Position numbers and translations under genes: made by a program | Part shown: piece after piece, positions 7,673 through 14,669 of the stretch | How positions within the stretch are numbered: position 1 is the stretch's first letter | Layout: each line of letters starts with the position of its first letter | Notes under the pieces: generated by a model | Told to the model about the DNA's origin: nothing | Seen by the model: the letters and a program-made list of their open reading frames with translations, nothing else | The model's database searches: none | Assembly: GCA_044376615.1 (NCBI GenBank) | Contig: JBILKO010000054.1 | Location: 1 to 15,772, forward strand | Direction of reading: 5' to 3' | DNA: 15,772 nucleotides | Origin: CAISGS01 sp044376615 | Lineage (GTDB): Bacteria > Pseudomonadota > Alphaproteobacteria > Caulobacterales > Caulobacteraceae

Positions 7673-7747
7673 CTACCTGGCTAAGGTAATATTTTTGCTC
7701 AAGTTTTGTGACGGTTTTGAGAATTTATAATGGCGTGTGGCGAGCGA

Positions 7748-8749
7748 TCACGTCCCCTCGCGTATAAGGGGTAGGGATATGCCCAAGGCTGAACGATTTT
7801 GCAGCCGCTCACGCCGAAAGCGGAAGAGTTCTGCGGGCCTCCCACCAGTTTCAACGTCAAACCGGCCAATCCCCTCGACCAGTTCGGTGCGATCGAGCAT
7901 GCGGCGGAAGTTCTGTTTGTGCAGCTTGACGCCCGCGACAGCTTCAACCGTTCTTTGTAATTCGGATAAGGTAAAGGTTGGCGGCGTCAGCTCGAACACC
8001 ACAGGACGGTATTTCATCTTACCACGCAGACGGCCAAGCGCTGTGGCGAGTATGCGGCGGTGATCAGACAACATGGGCTCGCCGAAGGCGGGGGAGGTGG
8101 TCGCAGGTTGTATAGCGGCTAATCCCCAGGCCCGATCGCGGTCGCGCCCTGACTCTGCGGCCAGGCCTGCCTCATAGAGCAGCTCATAGCGGTCCAGGAC
8201 CCGATCTTCATTCCAATTGGCCCCGTCGAGCGCAAACAAATCCCGGGCTCGGTCATGACGCTGGGTTGATTCCTCTCCGCGACCAGCCTGGGCCCAGAGC
8301 CGTAAAGCCGGGGCGATTATGGCATCGATCAGGTCCGGCCGACCGCTACGCCAATCCTCCCAAGGAAAATAGCGCCATAGCGAGGACCAGTCTGTATCCG
8401 GCGCGGTTGCTTCAATCGGCAGCGGCGTCAAGCCAAGATAGCCCACCGATATGACCCGGGCACCACCAGCGCCGACATCGGCCAAGGGCGCGTCGCGGCC
8501 CTTGTCGCCAAACGTATAAAGCTGCTCGACATAGCCGAGGTCAAATTGGGTCTGGGCGGTCACAAAGGCGCGCAAGGCCAGCTCAAATGTGCGGTGCCCC
8601 TGGGGATCAAACGGACCAAAGGGCAGGCCCGCTAACCGCGAGGCCTTGCCCGTGGCAGCATCCATAGGTCGTACAGTCAAGACAAGTGCCTCGCCGTCGC
8701 GCACGGCCATGACTACGGCCGACAGGCCAATAACAATCAATTGGGTCAA
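7748..8749 (-). CDS. NrtR-type regulator: degenerate Nudix domain plus winged helix
   Basis: This 333-residue protein starts at TTG (8749-8747), with AGGT overlapping the upstream gene's stop as the likely ribosome site. Residues 5-110 follow the Nudix fold (IGLSAVVMAVRDGEALVLTVR...). The catalytic Nudix box GX5EX7REUXEEXGU is not preserved: the region reads LPFGPFDPQGHRTFELALRAFVTAQ, so hydrolysis is unlikely. Residues about 248-313 form the winged-helix signature of NrtR proteins (TFTLSELQRTVEAVAG, KQNFRRMLDR, GGRPAELFRF). NrtR regulators sense NAD metabolites such as ADP-ribose and repress NAD synthesis or salvage genes. This one is longer than classic NrtR because of about 100 residues between the domains. 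It forms an operon with the HD-domain gene 9 bases upstream. Its targets are unknown; the TonB receptor is the nearest downstream gene. Confidence 0.85.
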   Translation of the reverse strand: MTQLIVIGLSAVVMAVRDGEALVLTVRPMDAATGKASRLAGLPFGPFDPQGHRTFELALRAFVTAQTQFDLGYVEQLYTFGDKGRDAPLADVGAGGARVISVGYLGLTPLPIEATAPDTDWSSLWRYFPWEDWRSGRPDLIDAIIAPALRLWAQAGRGEESTQRHDRARDLFALDGANWNEDRVLDRYELLYEAGLAAESGRDRDRAWGLAAIQPATTSPAFGEPMLSDHRRILATALGRLRGKMKYRPVVFELTPPTFTLSELQRTVEAVAGVKLHKQNFRRMLDRTELVEGIGRFDVETGGRPAELFRFRRERLQNRSALGISLPLIREGT

Positions 8750-8758
8750 GGCGGCGAC

Positions 8759-9412
8759 CTATTCACTGTCAAATGCCGAGGTAATCGGGGCATAGCCGGC
8801 AGCATCCGAAAGCACCTCAAACCGCTGAACATAGCGGGCCTGGGCATGGGCCGGTGCCATAGGTTCAAGCTTGAGGTGATAGCCTGTGGGGATTGGCCCA
8901 AACAAAACCAAGGCCTCTTCTGGCGAAAATCCCGCCAATTGCACTGCCTCAAAATGCGCGCAGGCCCGGTCGGCCTGCTTGATCAGGGCCTTGATCGTCG
9001 CAGGGGTCTGCACTGGCAGTCCAAATCGCATATGGATAGCGGCCTCCAGCCGCTCTTCAAAGGTGCGGTAATTCAGCCCAAGGGCGCCCTTAAAAGGTGA
9101 GATCATATCGCCGATCACATACTCAGAGGCGTCGTGTAGCAGGGCCGCCAATCGCCATTTGGCGTCCAGCCCAGGGGCCAGGTGGGCGGCGATTTCTTCA
9201 ACGATCAGGGAATGCTGCGCAACGGAAAAGCCATGTTCGCCCGTGGTTTGACCATTCCATCGTGCCACCCGCGCCAGACCATGCGCTATATCGCTGATCT
9301 CTATATCCATAGGGGAGGGATCGAGCAGGTCTAACCTGCGGCCAGACAGCATGCGCTGCCAGGCCCTTGGCGGTTGATCACCCGTGCGAGTTTGACGCAG
9401 TCGGTTCGCCAC
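8759..9412 (-). CDS. HD-domain phosphohydrolase, YfbR-like (5'-deoxynucleotidase type)
   Basis: This 217-residue protein carries the metal ligands of HD hydrolases in YfbR spacing: His67 in VAQHSLIVEE, His93-Asp94 in LLHDASEYVIGD with Glu97 and Asp102, and Asp148 in KQADRA. YfbR removes phosphate from deoxynucleoside 5'-monophosphates, and a nucleotide substrate is likely but not proven here. An ATG at 9541 would extend the protein by 43 residues across the start of the divergent stress protein. I prefer GTG at 9412-9410, preceded by AGGA (minus strand, 9423-9420) at a suitable distance. The conserved part begins soon after (PPRAWQRMLSGRRLDLLDPSPMDIEISD). The stop is followed after 9 bases by the NrtR-like regulator, so the two probably share an mRNA and perhaps a link to nucleotide balance. 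Confidence 0.85.
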   Translation of the reverse strand: MANRLRQTRTGDQPPRAWQRMLSGRRLDLLDPSPMDIEISDIAHGLARVARWNGQTTGEHGFSVAQHSLIVEEIAAHLAPGLDAKWRLAALLHDASEYVIGDMISPFKGALGLNYRTFEERLEAAIHMRFGLPVQTPATIKALIKQADRACAHFEAVQLAGFSPEEALVLFGPIPTGYHLKLEPMAPAHAQARYVQRFEVLSDAAGYAPITSAFDSE

Positions 9413-9445
9413 AATTGCGTTCCTAAATAGAGTGTGTCGCCTGAC

Positions 9446-9462
9446 TTGGCCCGCCTTGGGCC
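9446..9462 (+). promoter_or_regulatory. Possible sigma-54-like element or hairpin before the stress protein
   Basis: TTGGCCCG-N4-GGGCC places the invariant GG (9448-9449) and GC (9460-9461) of a -24/-12 promoter exactly ten bases apart, about 39 bases before the ATG. The -12 half lacks the usual TT. The same bases make a 5+5 inverted repeat (GGCCC/GGGCC), so it could be a hairpin or chance. Confidence 0.25.
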
Positions 9463-9499
9463 GCTTATCAATCCTGACGTCGTCAAATGGGAGCGAAAA

Positions 9500-10312
9500 A
9501 TGAACTGGGCAAGAATAATGGTTCCGCTGAGCGGTGGCCATACGGACGAAGATAGCTTGCAGTCCGGCGCGGTGATCGCCCGGCTGTTCAACGCTGAATT
9601 GTCGGGGGTCTATGCGCCGCCTGACATTGCCGATCTCATGCCTTGGATGGGCGAAGGCTTTATGGGCGGGGTCCAGATTTCCGCAATAGATAGCTTGAGA
9701 GAAGCGACGGCACTCGGTCAGGCTAAGGCCAAGGCCGCGCTAGAGCGGGTCGAGTACAGCCATAAATCCATGACCAGTTTGACCTCGCCGGTCTGGGTTG
9801 GCCTATCGATGGAGGGACGGCTGTCGGACTTGATCGTGTACGATAATGGATCAGCCCGTGGTCAAGGCCCCTTGGCCGAAAGCTTTCAGCAACTGATCGC
9901 TGATGAGCAAAGACCCATCCTTGTAGCGCGACATGGCCTGACAGGAACCGGCTCTATGGCCATTGCTTGGGATGGGGGCAAGGAGGCGACGCGCGCGGTG
10001 CGTACCGCTCTGCCACTGCTGGAAAAGGCGAGCAAGGTCGTGATCTTGGCCATTCCGGGCAGTGCCCCGCGCCCTTATCATCCTGCCCGCCTGCAAGCCT
10101 TTCTGGCCGCCCGAGGCATCCAGGCCGACCTCGAGGTCATTGCCGGCACCGGCGAAGTGGGCTCGCTTTTGCTCGGGGGTGCCAAGGCCGCCCAGGCCGA
10201 GATCTTGGTCGCTGGGGCGTTCGGTCACCCCCGGCTGCAGGAATTCATTTTCGGGGGCACGACCCGCAGCCTTTTGCACGCGGACGGACCGTCTCTGTTC
10301 TTGTCCCACTAG
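9500..10312 (+). CDS. Tandem-domain universal stress protein (UspA family)
   Basis: This is a 270-residue cytoplasmic protein with two Usp folds. Domain 1 (about 1-146) begins with the strand WARIMVPLSGG. Domain 2 (about 150-270) begins GSMAIAWDGGKEATRAVRTALPLL. It ends with the nucleotide-binding motif GAFGHPRLQEFIFGGTTRSLL (239-259), close to G-X2-G-X9-G-(S/T). Domain 1 lacks this motif, as is common in tandem forms. Proteins of this family support survival under starvation, low oxygen or oxidative stress, often by binding ATP. An upstream ATG at 9434 is in frame but would place 22 unlike residues before the first strand. GGGAG at 9489-9493 supports ATG 9500. The gene is divergent from the HD hydrolase and followed after 23 bases by a small gene that should be cotranscribed. 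Confidence 0.92.
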   Translation: MNWARIMVPLSGGHTDEDSLQSGAVIARLFNAELSGVYAPPDIADLMPWMGEGFMGGVQISAIDSLREATALGQAKAKAALERVEYSHKSMTSLTSPVWVGLSMEGRLSDLIVYDNGSARGQGPLAESFQQLIADEQRPILVARHGLTGTGSMAIAWDGGKEATRAVRTALPLLEKASKVVILAIPGSAPRPYHPARLQAFLAARGIQADLEVIAGTGEVGSLLLGGAKAAQAEILVAGAFGHPRLQEFIFGGTTRSLLHADGPSLFLSH

Positions 10313-10335
10313 ATTTTGAATAAGGAGTTTTGGCT

Positions 10336-10707
10336 ATGACCTTGATGCATATAATACTTCGGCTTGCGCGTAATCCGGGGACTGAATTCATCTATGGTGA
10401 TCCAGATCGCGGCTATAGCCTGACGGCGCCACTAACCGAGAGCGGCCATCTGGATATCACCGCCTATCAGGCGGCGCCAAAGGCTTGCAAGGTGCACCGG
10501 TTCGCGCCGGACAGCCCGGGCGAGGACGGCTTTTTGAAACATCACGGCAAGACCTGGTATTTTGATTATCTCAGCGCCGAAACTAGTGATGACGAGCCGC
10601 TTTATCGCCTAGGTGAACACACTTTTCGGGTCGGCGACTACGTGACGGTCAGCGACGAAACTGGTCGCCGTCTGACCTATCAAGTCAGCGAGGCCCATCC
10701 CATTTAG
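10336..10707 (+). CDS. Conserved-looking small protein of unknown function, paired with the Usp gene
   Basis: This is a 123-residue soluble protein without signal peptide or membrane segment. I do not recognise a named family. The body is rich in short strands and aromatic residues (GTEFIYGDPDRGYSLTAPL, GKTWYFDYLSAE, LYRLGEHTFRVGDYVTVSD, GRRLTYQV), suggesting a small beta-barrel. AAGGAG at 10322-10327 fixes the ATG at 10336, with an 8-base spacer. The in-frame TTG at 10330 would be too close to it. It starts 23 bases after the universal stress gene, so expression together with that gene is likely. A stress-related role is inference from context only. Confidence 0.75.
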   Translation: MTLMHIILRLARNPGTEFIYGDPDRGYSLTAPLTESGHLDITAYQAAPKACKVHRFAPDSPGEDGFLKHHGKTWYFDYLSAETSDDEPLYRLGEHTFRVGDYVTVSDETGRRLTYQVSEAHPI

Positions 10708-10721
10708 GGTCGTGCAAAGAG

Positions 10722-11498
10722 CTATCGCCCAGAGTTTAGAGAAACGAGCGCTTTGAGCTCCTTAAACACTTGGCGCTCATGTTTGGCCTTGCCCTTGATT
10801 GTGGCCACAACCAAGGGACCTCCGACAGGACCCCGCGCCTCATACCCGACGAGGCGATAACCCTCTGGGCCTGGCTTTTCGGAGGCTATGATCAAGGACC
10901 GGCGAATACCTTCGCCGCTATCACGCATGCGGATAACGGCCGTGTCGTCCTTGGCATTGACGCTTACAGCGCCTTGGTCGCTGTGAGGCCGGGGCGGGTG
11001 GCTGCCCTTTGCCGCTTCAACCTTGACCTGGTTATTGTCATCATCGGTCTGGATCGAAAGATTACCGATCTGGACGTTTGTCCTGCCGTTCTCTGCCGTC
11101 ACCTTTAGGCCCGGCACGGCGATGTTTGTCGTCTCCCCCGTATGCGGCGGTTCGGGCGGCTCAGGTGATGTCGGCGGCGTTGGTGGTAGGTCTGCCGAGG
11201 GCACTAGGGCAAATAATCCCTTTTCAATATCCGTTAGCACCGTCTCGGAAGATTGCGCGCCGATTGGCACCAGTTTTAAACTGACGTCCTGGCCCTTATT
11301 GTCGGAATAGTCACAGCCCAGACCGTCGGGCGTTTGCCCGGTTTTGCGCAGAGCCCCTTGCTTATCAGGGCAGGTGAGTTTGCTGATCGGTTTCGGGCTT
11401 GGATCTGTGGGGGCCGAACGGTCAGTATCAGCCGACTGCCCACAGCTCGCGAGTGCAACCGCGCAAATACCAGCCATCAAAATCATTGAGGTCTTCAT
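10722..11498 (-). CDS. Proline-rich outer-membrane lipoprotein of unknown function
   Basis: This 258-residue precursor has a lipoprotein signal peptide: LASC with Cys19 as the lipidated residue. Gly20 follows, and no Asp is present at +2, so export to the outer membrane is expected. The mature part has a cysteine-containing domain (LTCPDKQGAL...GLGCDYSD, possible disulfide). A proline-rich linker follows at about 104-117 (PPTPPTSPEPPEPP), then a C-terminal beta-rich domain ending in YRLVGYEARGPVGGPLVVATIKGK. The linker may span periplasmic space or peptidoglycan. No strong Shine-Dalgarno is seen before the ATG; AGG lies about 12 bases ahead. It stands 119 bases downstream of the MoxR gene on the same strand and converges on the 10336 gene with only 14 bases between stops. 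I do not recognise the family. Confidence 0.8.
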   Translation of the reverse strand: MKTSMILMAGICAVALASCGQSADTDRSAPTDPSPKPISKLTCPDKQGALRKTGQTPDGLGCDYSDNKGQDVSLKLVPIGAQSSETVLTDIEKGLFALVPSADLPPTPPTSPEPPEPPHTGETTNIAVPGLKVTAENGRTNVQIGNLSIQTDDDNNQVKVEAAKGSHPPRPHSDQGAVSVNAKDDTAVIRMRDSGEGIRRSLIIASEKPGPEGYRLVGYEARGPVGGPLVVATIKGKAKHERQVFKELKALVSLNSGR

Positions 11499-11575
11499 GA
11501 TCAGTTATACCTGTTAGTCCTAGGCATAACCCGACCATGAACGCCTAAATGGGTCTAGTGAATTATCGTTAAGGT

Positions 11576-11609
11576 TTGCGGCGGCCTGGGCTTACCATTA
11601 CCGCCGCAA
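11576..11609 (-). terminator. Hairpin downstream of the MoxR gene (possible terminator)
   Basis: TTGCGGCGG and CCGCCGCAA are perfect 9-base arms around a 16-base loop, starting 9 bases after the MoxR stop. The stem is GC-rich, but no clear T-run follows on the minus strand, so it may be an mRNA-stabilising or weak terminator hairpin. Confidence 0.4.
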
Positions 11610-11617
11610 GCGATGGC

Positions 11618-12487
11618 CTAGTTTCCCGGACGGCCACCCGTGGTTTCGCGGCGCGCCAAAAATGCCAAGCGCTCGAACAAATGAATATCCTGCTCATTCT
11701 TCAACAGGGCCCCATGTAGCGGCGGGATCAGCTTGGTAGGATCTTTTTCGCGCAGCACGCTCTCGTCAATATCTTCGACCAGCAACAGCTTCAGCCAATC
11801 GAGCAGTTCCGAGGTCGATGGCTTTTTTTTCAGGCCCGGAACCTTTCGCATATCGTAGAAGACGCGCAGGGCCTCAGCGACCAGCTTTTGTTTGATGCCA
11901 GGGAAGTGGACATCGATAATCGCCTTCATCGTGTCGTCTTCAGGGAAGCGGATATAGTGGAAGAAGCAGCGGCGCAAAAACGCGTCCGGTAGTTCCTTTT
12001 CATTGTTTGAGGTGATGATCACGACCGGGCGGACCGCAGCCTTGATGGTCTGGTTGGTCTCATAGACATAGAATTCCATGCGATCGAGCTCTTGCAGCAG
12101 GTCGTTTGGAAACTCGATATCCGCCTTGTCGATTTCGTCGATCAAGAGAACAGGGCGTACGGGCGCGTCAAACGCCTCCCAAAGCTTGCCCTTCTTGATG
12201 TAGTTGGCGACATCCTTGACCCGCTCTTCACCCAACTGGCTATCGCGCAGACGGGTGACGGCGTCATATTCATAAAGCCCTTGCTGGGCCTTGGTCGTAG
12301 ACTTGATGTGCCAGGTCAGCAGCGGCGCGTTCAGGGCCTTGGCCACCTCATAGGCCAAAACCGTCTTTCCAGTGCCAGGCTCTCCCTTGATCAGCAGCGG
12401 GCGCTCCAGGGCAATGGCGGCATTGACAGCGACCTTTAGGTCATCGGTTGCCACATAATCGGTTGTGCCTTCAAAACGCTCGCGCAT
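11618..12487 (-). CDS. MoxR-family AAA+ ATPase
   Basis: This is a 289-residue cytoplasmic ATPase of the MoxR/CoxD type, a chaperone-like family that remodels or activates protein complexes. Walker A is GEPGTGKT (35-42), Walker B is VLLIDEIDKAD (113-123), and sensor 1 is IITSNNEKELPDAFLRR with Asn161/162 and arginines at 172-173. A small lid domain follows, ending GRPGN. GGGAGAG about nine bases before ATG supports the start. MoxR genes usually sit directly before a gene for a von Willebrand factor A (CoxE-like) protein. Here the next gene downstream is a lipoprotein and no VWA gene is visible, so the partner must be elsewhere or upstream-independent. Function beyond the family is not known. 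Confidence 0.92.
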   Translation of the reverse strand: MRERFEGTTDYVATDDLKVAVNAAIALERPLLIKGEPGTGKTVLAYEVAKALNAPLLTWHIKSTTKAQQGLYEYDAVTRLRDSQLGEERVKDVANYIKKGKLWEAFDAPVRPVLLIDEIDKADIEFPNDLLQELDRMEFYVYETNQTIKAAVRPVVIITSNNEKELPDAFLRRCFFHYIRFPEDDTMKAIIDVHFPGIKQKLVAEALRVFYDMRKVPGLKKKPSTSELLDWLKLLLVEDIDESVLREKDPTKLIPPLHGALLKNEQDIHLFERLAFLARRETTGGRPGN

Positions 12488-12502
12488 GAACTCAATCTCT
12501 CC

Positions 12503-12518
12503 CTAGGGGCGCGCCTAG
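12503..12518. promoter_or_regulatory. Imperfect palindrome before the MoxR gene
   Basis: CTAGG...CCTAG flanks a GC core including GGCGCGCC, 16-31 bases before the MoxR ATG. It is symmetric apart from two core positions. It could be an operator, or a small hairpin at the end of the flmG-like transcript. Nothing else stands out between 12488 and 12638. Confidence 0.2.
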
Positions 12519-12638
12519 TGACCGGCGCACTCAAACAAGCGTTTAACCTAAAGAGGCTGCAGCGGGTTTCAAGCCTGTTTAGTGCCTTTCGGCCTAATCG
12601 ATCAATGTTTTGACCGCGTCTGGGCTGGAGCCAAAGGT

Positions 12639-14453
12639 TCAAAAATGGCTGGCGAGATAACCTGCGACGGCGTCCATGGTCGCGGCCCAGTCACCGGGCT
12701 GGCTGCATACAAAGCCTTTGACGCTCGGATACCAAGGCATAGAGTCGGTTCCAAGGCGTGTCCAAGCGCCCGGCGCGCTCATCATCCAGACGGGATTGCC
12801 GCACGCCGCGGCAATATTGCTGGTGGCATTGGCAAAGCTGATGGTCAGGTCGAGCGCGCAGGTTAGAGCGGCGACATCATCAAGGTCCGTCTTTAAGTCA
12901 ATGCCAGGGGGCGTCCAGATATTGACGCCCAGCTCTGATTTTGCCCAGGCCAGCTCGTCATCGCATTCCCCATACTGGATGTTGATGAACTGAATGCCAG
13001 GGGTCCTAAGAATCGGGCGCCAAAGCTCAAACGGCGAAAACGCATTATTCCGGGCGCCCGCCATTTTGAGGCTTTTCCATAGTATCCCGACTTTTGGGCC
13101 TGGGCCGATCAGGCGCATTTGGTTGCGCCAATATTCAACCCGCTCGGGGTCAGCGACGAGGAACGGATTAGACCTAGGGAAGGACTCAATATTCGTTCTG
13201 TATTGCCGTAGCAAGGACGCTAACGGTACCCAATAGTCAATCTCGTCAGGTTTATCGACAAACGAAACGAGGCGTATCGTCAACTGGTTGAGCCCGTAGG
13301 TTTCATGGTGTCCAACACGAACATCGGGAAAGCTACGGGAAAAGAGTGGAACCAACCTAGGTTCGATGGCCAGCGTGACCTGTCCCTCTGGGCCAACATC
13401 CTTAAGAAGGTTGGGCAAGACGCTTGCAAACAAGACCTCGTCCCCAAGACCTTGCTCGCCGATCACCAGGACGGATTTCCCCCAAACAGCCGCGCCGGGT
13501 GACCATTTGGGACGGTCAAAGGCAAATTGAGTTCCGCCTGAAAACAGTGGGTCTAGGCGGGCCTCATAATCTTCCCAGCCATCCTGTAAATTGCCTCTAC
13601 AAAGCTGAATGGTCGATCGCGCCAAGCGCATCATTGCCGCTTCATCGGGCGTGATTTGCATCGCAAGCGCGGCATTACAGTCTGCAAGCGCGCCGTCCAA
13701 GTCGCCGTATAACAGCTTTGCATTGCCAAGATTATAACTTGCCTTGGCAAAGTTAGGGTCGTGGTTCAGTGCTTCTGTGTAGAAAATGATCGCAGTATCG
13801 ACATCGCCTTGCTCGGCCACAACAGTACCCAGAGTGTTCCAAAGTCCAGGATCAGTTCCATTTCTACCAATCGCGTCTTTGAGGACATCAATCGCCTCGG
13901 AAGCGCGGCCTAAATCTTTCAAAGTACACGCGAGGTTATTAGCGGCTTCAGTGGCATTTGGGTCGAGGGTCACGACACGCCGAAAGAGGACCTCGGCTAA
14001 GTCCTTCATTTCAAGGCGGTAAGCAAGCCGTCCGAGATCAGCGGCAACAACCTCAGGATCGGGCAAAAGATCCAATGCCGCCTGATAACAATTCAGGGAG
14101 TTGTTGAGATCTCCAAGCTTTTCGCGTGCAATGGCGAGGACGTGCCAGGCCAGGCCGCAGCGTTCATCAAGCTCAAGCGCCTTCAAGGCTAGGGTATTGG
14201 CGCTTGTATAGTCGCCCGTTTCGATATTCTTTACCGCCTGGCCGAGCGTCCGAGCGAGTGTAGTCAACTTGAATCCCGTTGCTGCAACTCGAAGCCTGGT
14301 TAGTGAAGCGGATGACGCTGAATCCCCCAATGCCTCGGGTGCAAACCCAAGAAGCATGGGCTTGGCGTCAATCTTGGCCATTGCCTCAAAATCGAACCGA
14401 GCGCCCGGAGTTACGCTGGCCTTGACCGGTCTTGGTTGTCCGCGCCGACTCAT
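12639..14453 (-). CDS. flmG: TPR-glycosyltransferase, FlmG-like flagellin glycosyltransferase
   Basis: This 604-residue soluble protein has two parts. Residues about 66-300 are tetratricopeptide repeats, with units such as AIDVLKDAIGRNGTDPGLWNTLGTVVAEQGD and ASYNLGNAKLLYGDLDGALADCNAAL. Residues about 325-604 form a GT-B type domain related to GT9/GT41 enzymes (LVIGEQGLGDEVLFASVLP, VGILWKS, DDVAALTCALDLTISFANATSNIAAACGNPVWMM). Caulobacter FlmG has this same layout and similar length: its TPR part binds flagellins and its GT part transfers a pseudaminic-type sugar before secretion. The position beside flbT, flaF and flagellin supports this assignment. AGGGA six bases before ATG fixes the start. 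It is divergent from flbT across 216 bases that hold CtrA-like sites. The sugar donor genes are not in the window. The N-terminal 60 residues have no recognised domain. Confidence 0.8.
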   Translation of the reverse strand: MSRRGQPRPVKASVTPGARFDFEAMAKIDAKPMLLGFAPEALGDSASSASLTRLRVAATGFKLTTLARTLGQAVKNIETGDYTSANTLALKALELDERCGLAWHVLAIAREKLGDLNNSLNCYQAALDLLPDPEVVAADLGRLAYRLEMKDLAEVLFRRVVTLDPNATEAANNLACTLKDLGRASEAIDVLKDAIGRNGTDPGLWNTLGTVVAEQGDVDTAIIFYTEALNHDPNFAKASYNLGNAKLLYGDLDGALADCNAALAMQITPDEAAMMRLARSTIQLCRGNLQDGWEDYEARLDPLFSGGTQFAFDRPKWSPGAAVWGKSVLVIGEQGLGDEVLFASVLPNLLKDVGPEGQVTLAIEPRLVPLFSRSFPDVRVGHHETYGLNQLTIRLVSFVDKPDEIDYWVPLASLLRQYRTNIESFPRSNPFLVADPERVEYWRNQMRLIGPGPKVGILWKSLKMAGARNNAFSPFELWRPILRTPGIQFINIQYGECDDELAWAKSELGVNIWTPPGIDLKTDLDDVAALTCALDLTISFANATSNIAAACGNPVWMMSAPGAWTRLGTDSMPWYPSVKGFVCSQPGDWAATMDAVAGYLASHF

Positions 14454-14500
14454 TAACGGTCCCTACACTGGACGTAATCCGTCAGATCGTACCAACTGAG

Positions 14501-14515
14501 TTAACTATCGGTAAA
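14501..14515 (-). promoter_or_regulatory. Near-consensus CtrA site before the flmG-like gene
   Basis: On the minus strand this reads TTTA-N7-TTAAC (the C is at 14505 on the opposite reading). It matches the CtrA consensus TTAA-N7-TTAAC in all but one base and lies 48-62 bases before the flmG-like ATG. Its position suits activation of that gene. Confidence 0.4.
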
Positions 14516-14526
14516 GGCCAGGCCTT
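14514..14526. promoter_or_regulatory. Inverted repeat between flmG-like and flbT genes
   Basis: AAGGCC-A-GGCCTT has perfect 6-base arms around one base, overlapping the edge of the CtrA-like site. It may be an operator for a flagellar regulator shared by the divergent promoters. It does not match a named site that I can recall. Confidence 0.3.
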
Positions 14527-14669
14527 AGGCGACCGCTATTCCGAAAGGATTGCGCGATTAAACTTCTATTCAATATGTTTTGGATAATGATATTCAGTGA
14601 TCCGAAACCAGTGCCCAGGAAAGATTCGTTGTTCTGGCGCAGGGCTTAGCGTCTTTCAAGGAGTGGCCC

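Noticed and set aside
8741..9297. Plus-strand open frames opposite the HD hydrolase
   Set aside because: Antisense to a gene with intact catalytic motifs; no ribosome sites or recognisable domains.
9468..9486. FixK-type box before the stress protein (CTGA...TCAA)
   Set aside because: The half-sites are five bases apart rather than six and only one half matches.
9413..9541. N-terminal extensions of the HD hydrolase (to 9541) and the stress protein (from 9434)
   Set aside because: They would make divergent genes overlap, lack family similarity, and better starts with Shine-Dalgarno sequences exist at GTG 9412 and ATG 9500.
12560..12610. Terminator after the flmG-like gene
   Set aside because: Only a three-base stem (GCC-GAAA-GGC) is present with no T-run.
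14558..14573. Second CtrA-like site TTAA-N7-TTCAA before flbT
   Set aside because: One mismatch in an AT-rich stretch with no C after the second half; too weak to annotate beside the better site at 14501.
14637..14652. TGGCGCAGGGCTTAGC before flbT as a sigma-54 promoter
   Set aside because: GG and GC are 11 bases apart instead of 10, and the element is within about 20 bases of the ATG.
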